A stretch of DNA of 64,000 nucleotides from Rattus norvegicus (taxonomy: Eukaryota > Chordata > Mammalia > Rodentia > Muridae): contig NC_086037.1 in assembly GCF_036323735.1 (NCBI RefSeq), forward strand, positions 54,894,002 to 54,958,001, in the 5' to 3' direction. Under the pieces are notes generated by a model. The model was not told the origin of the DNA, searched no databases, and saw nothing but the letters and a program-made list of their open reading frames with translations. Position numbers and translations under genes: made by a program. Positions 11,081-22,417 of this stretch are shown one piece after another (the stretch's first letter is position 1; each line of letters starts with the position of its first letter).

Positions 11081-11201
11081 GGACGGGGCTGAGTTAGGCT
11101 GTTACAGTATCTACCCTTTGGCTTCTCCTAGACCCCCTCCAAGGATCAATGTAAAAAATTCAGAAGCTTTCTGCAAGCACAGGTCCAGATCCCTCTGCAG
11201 A

Positions 11202-11338
11202 GTAATTCTGGTTCTTTTTCTTTTTCTTTTTCTTTTTCTTTTTTTTTTCTTCTTCTTTTTGGAGCTGGGGACAGAACCCAGGGCCGTGCACTTGCTAGGC
11301 AAGCACTCTACCACTGAGCCCCCGTAATTCTGGTTCTT
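11202..11338 (-). mobile_element. ID SINE with 15-bp target-site duplication
   Basis: Minus-strand ID copy at about 11217-11323 with a TTTTTC-patterned tail (plus strand). It is flanked by perfect direct repeats GTAATTCTGGTTCTT at 11202-11216 and 11324-11338. The 5' end of the core is slightly truncated. It lies about 160 bases upstream of the Chst4 coding exon, within the presumed intron or 5' region. Confidence 0.93.
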
Positions 11339-11584
11339 AATTGTGCTAAAAGAGCTCAAGCTGAAGTGACTTTTAATCTCTAAAATAGATTTTGCAAGTG
11401 AGTGATTAGCTTTTCATTTCCAGCTTCCCAGACCCCAAAACCACCCAAGGAGACAGCCTTAACTGAGGAGTTGTCTAGATCAGGTTGGTCTGTGGGCTTG
11501 GCCGTGGGGGGATTGCCTTCATTGCTAAGCTGGAGGATTCACCATGCCTGTGATTTCCCAGCAGTAACTGACTGGGAACGGCCC

Positions 11585-11670
11585 TGAAAACCAAACAAAC
11601 CCTTTCCTCCCTTAAATTATTTCACACAGGATATCTTTTCACAGCAACAGAAATGAAGCTAAAGCAAGAA
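11585..11670 (+). mobile_element. 3' fragment of a MaLR-type LTR
   Basis: AAACCCTTTCCTCCCTTAAA followed by TTCACAGCAACAGAAATGAA resembles only the terminal part of an ORR1-type LTR. Confidence 0.5.
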
Positions 11671-11754
11671 TCGATAATGTGTCTGTGTTCTTAACTCTAA
11701 GGAGCTTCCTCTTGCTCCCTTGTACCAAAGTCCCTTTGCACAGGTCTTACATTT

Positions 11755-11885
11755 TTGTTGGAATTTCGAGATAGGCTGGCCTGGATCTTACGATGGAGAT
11801 CTAGATAGCCCTAAACTCCTGTAGATTCTTCTGCCTCAGTGTCCTAAGTGCTGAGGTTACAGGGATGAGACACTAAGCCCAACTT
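11755..11885 (-). mobile_element. B1 SINE, diverged
   Basis: GGAATTTCGAGATAGGCTGG and TTCTGCCTCAGTGTCCTAAG, then GCTGAGGTTACAGGGATGAG: complement of B1. Confidence 0.7.
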
Positions 11886-11889
11886 TTTA

Positions 11890-13030
11890 TAGGTTGATTT
11901 TTATTAGGATATTTTAATTATATAAAATGTGTCTCATAATGTTATTTCCATACTCATATGTGATATACTTGGATAATATTCACCCCAGCATTCTCTTATC
12001 CCCCATCACCCACTCCTGACCCTCTCTTTAGCTGTCACCCTGCCCTCTCTTTAACTCTAACACCCCTGACCCTCTCAGTCTAGTCATCTTTCTACTTTCA
12101 TGTCTTAAAAATTATTTTAGACCTACTGAGTTGAATTAGAATGGCTCCGATAAGAATAAAAGGTTATATATATATTATATATAATATGAAATTGTCAAAG
12201 GATAAAAATAATAAATGTTCTGACAGTCTACTCAAATGGGGTCTTTTTAATAGGAAATGATTACACAGTTTTCAAATTGCCTTGAAAAGATTTGTTCTCA
12301 TGGACACGAAGCCCACAGAGGAAGAACGAAAAGTGTGGCTCTCTTAAGACACTGTATGTGGGAGGGAGGGCTTGCCAGACCTAGGTCTCTGGGAGCAAGG
12401 AGAGATCTTGCTGCCTCAGTTGGGTCTCAGGGGAAGTTACAGCATTCTTAGAGTGAACTGTATGTGGGCTATGTGACACATCTTCAAATAGGTCACAGTG
12501 TTTTCCTAGGGGAAAGAAAACGTTAAGAATCCTTCTAGTTGGTGACTTGGTGAACTTGTCCCTCTTTGTGAGAGCCAGTGTCAATCTTGTCATTGGTACC
12601 AAGTAAAAACTCCACCTCCGAGACTGTGCAGTTATCAACTCTCCTCTCTACAATGGTGATTCATTCTATTTGTCATTTCAGTCGCTTTCTGTACACACAG
12701 GAGATTCGAATGTTTATACACCCTTGATATTTCCCCTCTTAAACAGCGACACATAGTAAGACCTCTCTCTCTCTAACCAGGGCGCCCTGCCTTTTCTTTT
12801 TTTCCCCCCTTTTTTCCTCTTGTAAGCATGTTTTCGGAGATGCAGAACACACAAAGCATTTCCTTGTTTCTTTTTACCACACAGAATTCTATTGTATGGA
12901 CACATACAACAATTTATCTAACCACAGGGCTCCTGGGTTGTTTCCAAGCTTCCTTATTTCAAAGGTTTCAGTCACAAGCTTCTTGTCTACACACTTGTAA
13001 GATTAAATGCACAGAAGCAAATTGTTGAGT
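11890..13030. other. Non-coding DNA, mostly A/T-rich
   Basis: AT-rich with a short TATATA cluster at about 12165-12187. Frames of 60-85 codons lack coding features. Confidence 0.5.
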
Positions 13031-13038
13031 CAAAAAGT

Positions 13039-13223
13039 GTGTGTGTGTGTATGTATGTATGTATGTATGTATATATGTGTATGTGTGTGTGCATGTGTGC
13101 ATGTGCGTGTGTGTGTGTGCGCGCGTGTGTGCATGTGTGTATGTGCATGTGTATGTATGTGTGTATGTGCATGTGTATGTATGTGTGCATGTGTGCGTGT
13201 GCGTGTGCGTGTGTGTGTGTGTG

Positions 13224-13258
<35 letters not shown>
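13039..13258. repeat. (TG)n/(TATG)n microsatellite complex
   Basis: TG runs with GTAT and GTGCATG interruptions, ending in pure (TG)15 or so. All overlapping frames are simple-repeat translations. Confidence 0.97.
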
Positions 13259-13589
13259 TTGTGACTTAGACAGTCATTGCCAGGCAGCTTTCTGCTTCCT
13301 GTGAACATGGAGGGAGGTATTAGAAAATGGGTCAAGGAGGAGGCAGCCACAGAGGGGATTCTTGGAGTTTGTAACTTATTTCCTCAAGAGGTAGGGCATG
13401 CTTTGCCAGCTCTTGGGCTTCCCTTGGAAATCCCCTTGAACATTCTGGAAGTGTGTCACGATCCTCACCAGACTGTGTGGCAGTGGCACCTTCCTTCTCC
13501 TCCATCCCTCCCCATCTCTCTTCCTTCTTACTTTTTGTGTATGCGTGCGATGGTCACAGTAAACTTTAGTGCCATTTTTTTCTCCGTGC

Positions 13590-13591
13590 AT

Positions 13592-13645
<54 letters not shown>

Positions 13646-13698
13646 CCTCTCCCTCTCTCTCTCCCTCTACCTCCCCCCCCCTCTCTCTCCTCCCCTTA
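13590..13698. repeat. CT-rich polypyrimidine tract
   Basis: (CT)n with CC interruptions and a run of eight C at about 13673. Confidence 0.95.
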
Positions 13699-13890
13699 GG
13701 GTCTCTCACTGACCTAGAGATAGCCTAATAGGCTAGGCTTGTCAATGAGCCTCCGGGATCTCTAGTTCTGGGATTCCAAGTTCCTGCTGCCGGGCCCGGC
13801 TCTTTAAAATGTGAGTTCTGACAATGAAACTCAGGTCTTGGTGTTCTCAAGGCAAGTGGACTTGTGGGTCTGTCTCTCTAACCCTCATCT
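13698..13890 (-). mobile_element. B4/RSINE1-like SINE
   Basis: AGGGTCTCTCACTGACCTAG, GTCAATGAGCCTCCGGGATC, then GAAACTCAGGTCTTGGTGTT and the (CT) microsatellite at its A-tail side. Confidence 0.7.
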
Positions 13891-13914
13891 CTTCTTTGTG
13901 GCCAAAATATTCCA

Positions 13915-14015
13915 GCACTTGGCTCAGCAGTTAAGAGCACTTGCTGCCCAAGCATAGGAACATGAGTTCATATCTCCAGCGCCCACAGAAAAGCAAGGCA
14001 TGAGCAACTAGGTGC
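13915..14015 (+). mobile_element. B2/ID-like SINE head fragment
   Basis: TTGGCTCAGCAGTTAAGAGC and ACTTGCTGCCCAAGCATAGG, followed by ATGAGTTCATATCTCCAGCG. Confidence 0.55.
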
Positions 14016-14109
14016 GTGTATCCTGTGTTGTGGGAGAATGCTTTGGGCTTGCTGGCCCCAGTGTCCAGTGAGAGATCCTATCTTCAGAGGGTAATAGATT
14101 CACTATAGT

Positions 14110-14163
14110 CCCCATAGACTCACATGTGCACATAGAGGCCCCATAGACTCACATGTGCACATA
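14110..14163. repeat. 25-bp direct duplication
   Basis: The unit starting CCCCATAGACTCACATGTGC occurs at 14110 and 14139, separated by four bases. Confidence 0.9.
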
Positions 14164-14164
14164 C

Positions 14165-15595
14165 AGTCCCTCTCTGTGCCCTGATGCTAGCACGGTGGAC
14201 TGTGCCAGTGAATGGTACTTCCTGCCTTGTTGCCCCGTGGCTTAGGAGATGACCAGTTTCTAAAACTGAGGTCCAGGAGGGAATACTTAGAAACTATGTC
14301 ATTTACTGACTGTGGTTTAAGTGTGGTTGGTCCTGTGCCACCATCCCAAGACAGAGAGCTTCTCCGCAGAACAATTGGAGAATTGCTGTAGAACAAAGAT
14401 AGGAAGCAATAGAGTATCAGGGAGAGGAAAACTGGAAGAGAACTCAGCCTGTGGACAGCCAGAGACTAGACTAGAATTTTACAGGCAGGTCCTGTAACTG
14501 CTTCAGCCTAAAGCTTACATCTCTTGGCACTAGGAAAGCAAGATTTTCCTCCATCCCGCCCTGTGCCAACTCTGTCCTGCAGGGATCGATGGCTCTGGGC
14601 CTTCCTTATGTGCCAGCTGCCGCTGGCCTTAAACCAGGCCCTTTCTGTGTTTTCTTTCCTTTTTTTTTTTCTTATGGTGGTAGGGTTGGTGTTGGGGATT
14701 GACCTGGCACCTTTCTCCTGCCGTTCTATCATGAAGCCGTGGCTCCAGACCTGTTTTAATTCCTCATGAACACTGGCCAGAAAGAGCAAGCTTTTGTGAA
14801 GCTTGTACGGTCCCTGGTCACCAGGCTCTGAGCAGCACATGTTGGCTTTGCCCAGGCCACTAGAAAGCACCCTAGTGCACATCTCAGGCAAAACGTATCT
14901 TAATAATCAACAGTAGAGGCAGGGGACACTCCTGGGCTGGTGACCATGAGGGCACTGGTTACCTGATGCTCAAGGAGGCTCACTGGGGAGAAGAAAACCC
15001 TCCAGTTCCAGCCTGAGTCATACCCTCCTATTGGTAGAATTCCTCTCTGCTTGAGGCCTTGGCATTTCCCTCCTCTCCCTCAGCTCCCTCCCCCATGGTC
15101 GCAGCTCTTTCTAAAGCACCTCCTGTTACACTCTTGGTCTAAAATCTCTTGGATTAATGTACTAACACGTACAAGCTGAAACCCAAGTCCCCAGGCTTTG
15201 TGCCCAGGGCCTGCCCTGCCTGTCCTTTAATTCCCTGTTTCTATGCCGATAGCCAACTTCCGGGTCTCCCCAACCTGCCTTCTTGCAGAGGAGCAGGGAG
15301 ACACTAGGGGGGCTGCCATTCTTCCTTCAAGAGAGTACTCTACAGGCCCTCTTTCTCTCCAAAAGAATGCTATCCCTCTGTCTCCCAAATGTGCACGAGG
15401 ATTCCGCCAACTGCACGTGGCACAGCCGCAGACTTCCCACCGAGCTACAGTTACTGAAGAGGCAGCCATGTCTTAGCTGGCTCTCTGTGTGAGATACTTG
15501 TGCAGCCGATTAGGACGCCTTAAGCCTCCTGGACCAGTGAAGTCCATGGCTAATTGGATGGAAGAAGAAGAAGCAAATTGTTAGAAAGCAGAAAA
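14165..15595. other. Non-coding DNA, nothing recognised
   Basis: Contains several frames of 69-127 codons on both strands with no family resemblance. A T-run at about 14660 may be a SINE-tail relic. Confidence 0.45.
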
Positions 15596-15599
15596 GCCT

Positions 15600-15740
15600 T
15601 TGAGCTTTGTTTGCTACCCGGTTTCATGTGGCTCAGACTGGCCTCCAAACTGGCCAGGTATCAGGGGATGACCCGGAACTTCTGATCCTCCTCCGTCCAA
15701 CCCTCGAGCGTTGAGAATTTATAGGTGTGCACTAAAGGTC
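15600..15740 (-). mobile_element. B1/B4-like SINE, decayed
   Basis: ATGTGGCTCAGACTGGCCTC and GGAACTTCTGATCCTCCTCC, with TTGAGAATTTATAGGTGTGC, resemble a B1 complement. Confidence 0.55.
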
Positions 15741-15989
15741 ACAGTGACAGGTGTCTAGCTTCGTTCGGCTTGGGACCAGAAAGGCATGAAAACACTCAGG
15801 ACTTGAGAACCATCATCAGAGGGGTGTTGGTGAGGGGGACCTATGTCAGGTGCAGGGACCATGGCGGCACCAGGGTTGGAAGCTTCCGTTCATGGTCTGA
15901 CTACAAGGGCTTGGATCACAGAGCCTGCCCCGGCAATCAGGAGCACGTAAGCTTTTAGAAGCAAATGGGAAATCCTGACCAAAATCGAC

Positions 15990-16022
15990 TAAACAGACAG
16001 ACAGACAACAGACAGACAGACA
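15990..16022. repeat. (ACAG)n short microsatellite
   Basis: About seven CAGA units with one break. Confidence 0.9.
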
Positions 16023-16249
16023 AAACCCTGGATATCAATTTAAGAGGCCAGCATTCTAAAGACTTCCGCCACTCAATTTAGATTCTTTAGGGAACTGATG
16101 TCCCAGCTAGCAGAAGGTAGAGACAGCAGGAAGTCACTGTGCACAGAGAATGGAGGTAGGCTGGGGACACTGCTGTCACCATAGATAGCCTACAGACCTG
16201 GGAGACTCTTGGGGATAAGTTTCCAGATAAAAGCAACCACAAAACAAAC

Positions 16250-16370
16250 TTTGTTTGAGACAGCGGCTCACACTGCATCCAAAGCTGGCCCTGAACTCAA
16301 CCAAACAGCGATCTCCCTGTTTCTGCCTCCCAAGTGCCAGGATTACACACTTAGCCACCACACTCTGACG
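16250..16370 (-). mobile_element. B1 SINE
   Basis: TTGTTTGAGACAGCGGCTCA, CTGGCCCTGAACTCAACC and TGCCTCCCAAGTGCCAGGAT: complement of B1. Confidence 0.75.
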
Positions 16371-16544
16371 AATAAATTTAACTCCTGCATGCCCATAGGC
16401 AGTGCTGGGCACACAGCTCAGGGAAACACCTGTCCATGAGTGTCTGAGTGAACCAATATCCATGGGGACAGTCTTGCCTCTCAGGGTGCCCTTGATGACT
16501 TGAGGGGAGTGGGTAAGATGTCGCACTTATTTTATACATATAAA

Positions 16545-16692
16545 ACTATTCCATGGGAGTGGGCGGGTGGGAGTGGGCACATCCTCATAGAAGCACGGGA
16601 GGGGGAGGGGCTATGGGAGAGGGAAGAAGGGAGTAACATTTGAAATGTAAATACATAAAATATCCAAGAAAAATAAAGTTAAAAAAAAAACT
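16545..16692 (+). mobile_element. Short LINE-1 3' terminus
   Basis: G-rich 3' UTR pieces (GGGAGTGGGCGGGTGGGAGT), AACATTTGAAATGTAAATA and AATAAAGTTAAAAAAAAAA. The same terminal words end the longer L1 at 45 kb. Confidence 0.85.
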
Positions 16693-16924
16693 GCTCCAGT
16701 CCTAATGAAACAGAATCATCCAGGGCCGTTTGAGGCAGAAGTCATGTCCTCCTCAGCTGCTGCGCTTGCTGTATAAACACCATTATATTTCACATCTACA
16801 ATACACTTCTGGACTTCCGAAGCCCTCTGTGGGGGCGGTTATAAATTACAATCCAATCAGACACAATGAGACTCTCAAAACAGCACTGGCCACTTCCCTA
16901 TTCTTAACTTTCACGTTTTATGGA

Positions 16925-17075
16925 TGTAGTGTATTTGTCCTGTCCTGTGTGTGGAGGTCAGAGGAAAACTATGGAAACGGATTCGCTCCCACCAAGTGGG
17001 TCTCGGGACTGGAACTTGGATCACCAGGCTTGGTGGCAAGCACCCTTACCCACTGAGCCATCTCACTGGCCCCCT
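16925..17075 (-). mobile_element. B3 SINE
   Basis: GTGTGTGGAGGTCAGAGGAA, CTTGGTGGCAAGCACCCTTA, then CCACTGAGCCATCTCACTGG: complement of B3. Confidence 0.8.
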
Positions 17076-17079
17076 GCTT

Positions 17080-18250
17080 CCTTATTTTTCAAAAGGAACA
17101 ACTGACATTCGATTGATTCGGGTGTTTAGCTGCAATAGCTCTCTGCCCATTTGATCTGATTAATGGCCATGCTCCACTCTGCCTATGCTGGACCAAGCCT
17201 GTGGCTCCCTGATCCCATCCCCCATTCAGCAGAGAACAGGAGAGAATCTGGACAGTCAGAAAAACTAGGGCTCCATTACAACACTCCTACCCACATTTGA
17301 GGCTCTTTCTCATCCTTTGTGGGTGGAGCTGGTGGGGTTCAGCTTCTGGTAAGCAGCTTGAGTTTTTTCTTTTCTAGAAGATTACCTTGGTGATCCAGAG
17401 TGTCCCCCAACACCATTCATTTGTCCTAGCCCTCCTCCCCCAGCCATCAAAATCTCCAGCTTAGATGTCAGGGCCACCCGATATTCTGATCCTGTAGTTG
17501 GGATAATGCCCTTCATGGTAGCGGCTCCCCAAGGGATTCTTTTCTTACCTTAGGCTTCCCCAGTGCCCAAGATGACTGAGTGGCTCACTGCCTGCCAGGC
17601 TGAGCACCTTTCTTTCTCTGACTCATGAACTCCTCCTCCTCCTTGCATTTTGCATACCTAACTCTTTGGCTTGCCCTCTCCCTTAGAGTGAAAAAACACC
17701 CACATTGCAGGACAGGCTCCAGAAAGCTCTGGCTCCAGAAAAGCTGTGGTACGAGCAGATAGAATGCCTTGAGGCTAAAGGTTTTGGGGTGGGGTGAGGG
17801 GTGAGGGGTCAGGGTGAGGAGCCTCCCTTTAGGTGAGCTAAGCCGAGAAGGATGACAGATGACATTGGAATGTCCACTCTTCTTCGGCAGCCAGAGGTTA
17901 GGTCCCTTTAAGGCCCCATGGAAGGAGAAGAGACCCCTGGAGCTGCAGAAGGTGAGGTTGGATAGGGGTGTTGCCAGATAGTTATGTAGCCCAGAAGGTT
18001 TTGTAAGCATCGCTCCCTCCTGTGTTTTGCTCTTATCTCTACAGCGACTGTATAAAGATTATTTTCCAGGCATCACATCTGTTTCTTCACCCCACCCTAG
18101 GGAGGTAACATTTCTTAGCTCCTATATCATGTCCAATGTCTTCACTCTCCTTGCAAGAGGTAACAAACACGTTCTCGGCTAGGAGAACACTGGTTTACCG
18201 GTGTTTGGTTTGACTACAGCTTGAAGAACTTGCCTTTTATGACAAAATGC
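17080..18250. other. Non-coding DNA, nothing recognised
   Basis: Includes a 141-codon minus-strand frame (17585-18010) with no domain, signal or family resemblance. It is not called as a gene. Confidence 0.45.
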
Positions 18251-18258
18251 AAGTTATC

Positions 18259-18404
18259 GAAAAGTCTAGCTTCTTTTTTTTTTTTTTGGTTCTTTTTTTT
18301 TTTTTTTTTTTTCAGAGCTGGGGACCGAACCCAGGGCCTTGCGCTTCCTAGGTAAGCGCTCTACCACTGAGCTAAATCCCCAGCCCCGAAAAGTCTAGCT
18401 TCTT
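18259..18404 (-). mobile_element. ID SINE with 17-bp target-site duplication
   Basis: Young minus-strand ID copy (18276-18387) flanked by perfect GAAAAGTCTAGCTTCTT repeats at 18259-18275 and 18388-18404. The A-tail contains the GAACC interruption seen in four other copies here. Confidence 0.95.
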
Positions 18405-18639
18405 AATAACTGTGTTTCTGAGGGCAAGTCATACGCCCACTCTGGGCTACTTTATCTGGTTGTCAACAGCCTGAAATAATGGAAAAACATGAATTGCCAT
18501 GGGGGACAAAGGCTGAGTGTGACTGGAAAATCAATATACAACAGGGATGACAGTCCCCACCTACTTATTGTGAATATAGGGATTAGTGCGTAAGAACACT
18601 TGTCCAATTTTATGATGATAAGGGTTTAAAAGTGTTAGT

Positions 18640-18716
18640 TACTGGGGTTACAGAGAGGGCTCTGTGGTTAGGAGCAATATTGCTTTTGCAGAGGATCCTA
18701 GGTCATCTAGCACGCA
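18640..18716 (+). mobile_element. B2/B4-like SINE fragment leading into microsatellite
   Basis: GGGGTTACAGAGAGGGCTCT, GTGGTTAGGAGCAATATTGC and TTTGCAGAGGATCCTAGGTC resemble a decayed B2-family head. Confidence 0.5.
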
Positions 18717-18783
<67 letters not shown>

Positions 18784-18792
18784 ACACACACG
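18717..18792. repeat. (CT)n(CA)n compound microsatellite
   Basis: About 18 CT followed by about 19 CA units. Confidence 0.97.
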
Positions 18793-18799
18793 AATAAAA

Positions 18800-19320
18800 T
18801 AAATCTGGAGAAAAAGTGTTAGCTGTTATTTAATATGCCATACCTCTTCTTAATCAGCTGCTGAGGCATTTTCCAGGCTTCACAAGAGAACAGCCAGGCC
18901 ACGTCAGGGGTGGGGGCTGGGGTGAGTCACACCCAGGTCTGGCAGGTTCCCATCAGCTGCATCTCCGAAGGCCTTATCGTTGTACAAGTGACAGGAGTCT
19001 GAGGAGGCCCCCTGGTACTGCTTTCAGTTGGGTCTCTTCCTCCCTTCCTGTTTCCTCCTGGCACGGAGGAGACAAAGCTCTCTTCTTCCAAGTGGCTGCT
19101 GAGAGATCAGTGCTAAAGAACTGGAAATGGGCAGTCGTTCTTGTTCTCAGCTTAGGAGCTGAGGAGGCACCGAAGGATGCAGTGTGTGTAAGGAAGGGAA
19201 TACGAACCCCCGGCCATGATGCTGCCCAGAGGAAGCCATACCTTTCCTCCCATGACAGTAGAAGTCTGGAAAATTTGCCAGCCAAAGTTTATGCCTCACT
19301 CTAGCACACAGAGGCTTGTA
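18800..19320. other. Non-coding DNA, nothing recognised
   Basis: Frames of up to 103 codons with no recognisable family. Confidence 0.45.
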
Positions 19321-19324
19321 TATT

Positions 19325-19560
19325 TGTTCTTTCTGTCTCTCTGTCTATCTCTCTTTGTCTGTCTCTTTCTCTGTGTTTCTCTGTCTCTGTCTCTTTGTGT
19401 GTGTGTGTGTGTGTCTCTCTCAGTCTTTGTGTCTCCGTGCATGCACAGACATGTGTGTGCATGTGTGTGTGAGTGTGTGTGTGTTTCTCTTTCTTGTGTG
19501 TGTGTGTCTCTCTCTCAGTCTTTCTCTGTGTCTCCGAGCATGCACAGACATGTGTGTGCA

Positions 19561-19592
<32 letters not shown>

Positions 19593-19605
19593 CACACCTG
19601 TGTGT
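19325..19605. repeat. CTCT/TGTG complex with duplicated 95-bp block
   Basis: A (TG)n-TCTCTCTCAGTC-CATGCACAGACATG module occurs twice (about 19396-19500 and 19500-19600), so the array grew by a higher-order duplication. Confidence 0.93.
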
Positions 19606-19654
19606 GAGCCAAAAGTGGATGTCTGGTGCCTTCTTCTATTCTCTGTCACTTAAT

Positions 19655-19858
19655 TATTTTTTGAAACAAGACCTCTCACTGAGCTCAGAACTCTTGCCTT
19701 TGACCACAAAGTCCCAGGAATCCCTCTGTTTCTGCCTCTCTAGCACCAGCATGATGGGCATTTGCCACCACATTCAGTTTCTTTGTGTGGAAGCTGGGAA
19801 CCAAACTCTGCCCCTCAGCCTTGCGAAGCAAGCACTTCCCTAAATCATCCCAGCCCTC
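19655..19858 (-). mobile_element. B4-like SINE
   Basis: TTTTTTGAAACAAGACCTCT, GCCACCACATTCAGTTTCTT and CAAGCACTTCCCTAAATCAT: complement of a B1-plus-ID-type composite. Confidence 0.7.
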
Positions 19859-19859
19859 T

Positions 19860-20300
19860 GTTTTTGCTTTAAGATAATTTAAGTTCCAAAGTACAATTAC
19901 GACACAAAGGTTCAATTTATTAAATAAAGGCATTCTCCATTAAAAAAAAAAAGAAACTCTAACCCAGAGCCTTACAAAAGGCCACTCCCATGTCCTTCTC
20001 CTCAAATGTCCCTGACTCAGGATGTGGCCTGTCTGTTGGTGAATCTGTGATACTTACCCGGAGATTTTCCTCCTTTCATTCCGAAGCATCCTTGTAAGAC
20101 TTATGGCGCTGTTTGAGGCCTTGTTTTCTTGCAATGTGATGTTCACTGTGTGACTATGCCAATGCTGTCTCGTGGACACTAGAGATCTTTCCAGCTATAA
20201 CTGGAGAGGATTGGCGTACACCCTGGCAGAGGGTGACTTCAGAGTCTCTTTCACCTTATATCACAAACATTTATCCCTGTCAGCTAATCCTTATTTCTTC
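19860..20300. other. Non-coding DNA, nothing recognised
   Basis: An A-run at about 19940 is the only notable simple sequence. Confidence 0.45.
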
Positions 20301-20445
20301 AAGATGGGGGGGGGCCTCATTCTTTAGCCCAGGCTGGCCTGGAAGTCACTACATAGCCAAGGCTAGCCTGAAGTTGTGATGATCCCTCTTGCCTCAGCCT
20401 TCCAAGTGCTAGGATCCCAGGGATGAGCTGCTATACCCGGCTACA
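20300..20445 (-). mobile_element. B1 SINE
   Basis: CAGGCTGGCCTGGAAGTCAC, GCCTGAAGTTGTGATGATCC and TTCCAAGTGCTAGGATCCCA: complement of B1, with a G-run at 20307. Confidence 0.8.
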
Positions 20446-20892
20446 TTAATGCTTTTTGGATAATGTCTCTTTTTAACTCTTAAAGTTAGGTTATGATTAT
20501 TAAATTTTTGATGCTAGCTGAGACTCGTTAGAGTCTCCTCATAGGAACATTTGAGGAGACATCTGAACTTGGTTGATTTTTCTCCACCAGCAGTGTCATT
20601 TGAAGGGATGAGTCAGAGCACTGTTGAACATGTAGCCTCCTTAGGAAGCACAGGGGATATGTCTTCGCTTGATGCTTTTTCCTGTACGATGTATACTGGT
20701 AACAGTTCAGTCTCTTTGGAGACCAAATGGCCTTCTACTCTAGAGAACAGGTGACTTAACGGAGGCATCCCTTCATGTCCTGGGCCTCAGGTGATCACGG
20801 ATGATAACATTGGCAGTGCTTCATAATCCTCTTATCTTTGGTAGTGAGGTCATCAGACTTTGGTTTGTTGAACACCCAGAAGGATGGCCTTA

Positions 20893-21019
20893 CCGATCTT
20901 GTAATTATTTTTTTTTTCTTTTCTTTTTTTCAGAGCTGGGGACCGAACCCAGGGCCTTGTGCTTGCTAGGCAAGTGCTCTACCACTGATCTAAATCCCCA
21001 ACCCCCCGATCTTGTAATT
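20893..21019 (-). mobile_element. ID SINE with 14-bp target-site duplication
   Basis: Minus-strand ID copy flanked by CCGATCTTGTAATT at 20893-20906 and 21006-21019. The tail is a simple A-run with G interruptions and lacks GAACC. One base differs in the A-box region (GATCTAAATC on the plus strand in place of GAGCTAAATC). Confidence 0.94.
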
Positions 21020-21833
21020 TTAACATCTGTGTAACATTTAGATTCGTTTTTGACAAGAAAACCAAACACTTAAAAAAAAAAAAAGAAAGAAAGAAATCCT
21101 ATTTGGACTCAGTTTTCCCAAGCGATTGAAGCCTTAAAAAGTAGGCAAAACAAGCAATTATACAATTATATTGGTCATATCCACATTTGTTTTTAAAGTT
21201 ACTTTTTGTAAACAGGTAAATCTTTGTCTCAAGAGCACCTCCCATTGGTTTTCCAGATATCCGGTATTATCGTCCTGAACTCTGAACTTTTTTATAATCT
21301 TTTACCACGAAGCATATGGCATCCTTAAGTCTTATCTCCCACCAACGTTCTGTGACTTAGATTAAAACTTTCTACGGTTTGTTATGGTACATGCTCTTTT
21401 ACTCTCAGGAACGAAATCTTATTTTATTGCTGTGTCATGAGTGACTGCCCTCTGAGCCAAGCAACTGCCATCTTGGGGAACTTAGTTGTATCTCCTTGGA
21501 AAAGATCATCCAGCAGCAATGGTGGGTGACTCCTCACCCCCACCCACTGCCCCAATAGAGGCACGAGATTCTCACCCGAGTATCCATTGGCTCCCTACTA
21601 TCTGACAACTCTGAAAGTAACCCAGGGAGGAGCTAGGATATGTACAGAGCCCGTGGAGATGAAGAAGCTTTCCTCAGGACTGGATAAGGCTTTCAGGTGT
21701 GGTCAGTTGGGAGAAGAATGTCCGTACACCTGTGAGGAACACCTTGCCTAGGCTCTGTAAGGAGGTTTAAAAACATGTATTGGCTACCCCAAAGTGAACT
21801 TTAATGGAATTAAACTTCAGTTTGTCACTGAAG

Positions 21834-21835
<2 letters not shown>
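21020..21835. other. Non-coding DNA, nothing recognised
   Basis: A GAAA-rich run at about 21072-21097; otherwise featureless. Confidence 0.45.

Positions 21836-21868
<33 letters not shown>
21835..21868. repeat. (TG)n microsatellite
   Basis: About 15 TG units before a G-rich stretch. Confidence 0.95.
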
Positions 21869-21936
21869 GGGGGGAGGTGGGTATATTGTTTTACTGCTCC
21901 CTGGGACAAAAATTTTAACAACCATTACAGATAATC

Positions 21937-22357
21937 TGTTGTGGTTTGAATAAGAATGGTCCCTAGAGTCTTGTATATTTGAATGCTTCCTCATTGGCAA
22001 GTGGAATTGCTTGAGAAGGACTAGGAGGTTTGACCTTACAAGGCTACAGCAGAGGTGGCTTTGTTGGAGATGTGCCACTGAGGGGTAGCTTATTTCAAAA
22101 GCTCTGACTTTAGACCCAATCTCTCTCTCTGTCCCTCTCTGTTTCTGTCTCTGTCTCTGTCTCTCTGTCTCTCTTTCTCTCTCTCTGTTTCTGTCTGTCT
22201 CTCTCTCTGTTTCTGTCTCTCTCTGTTTCTGTCTGTCTCTCTCTCTCTCTGTCTCTCTCTCTCTGTTTCTGTCTCTCTCTCTGTTTCTCTCCCTCTCTCC
22301 CCCCCTCTCTCTCTGTTTCTGTCTGTCTCTCTCTCTGTTTCTGTCTCTCTCTCTCTC

Positions 22358-22417
<60 letters not shown>

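Noticed and set aside
17585..18010. 141-codon minus-strand frame
   Set aside because: No domain, signal peptide or conserved motif, and it ends in a Glu run from a CTCCTC stretch. It looks like chance.
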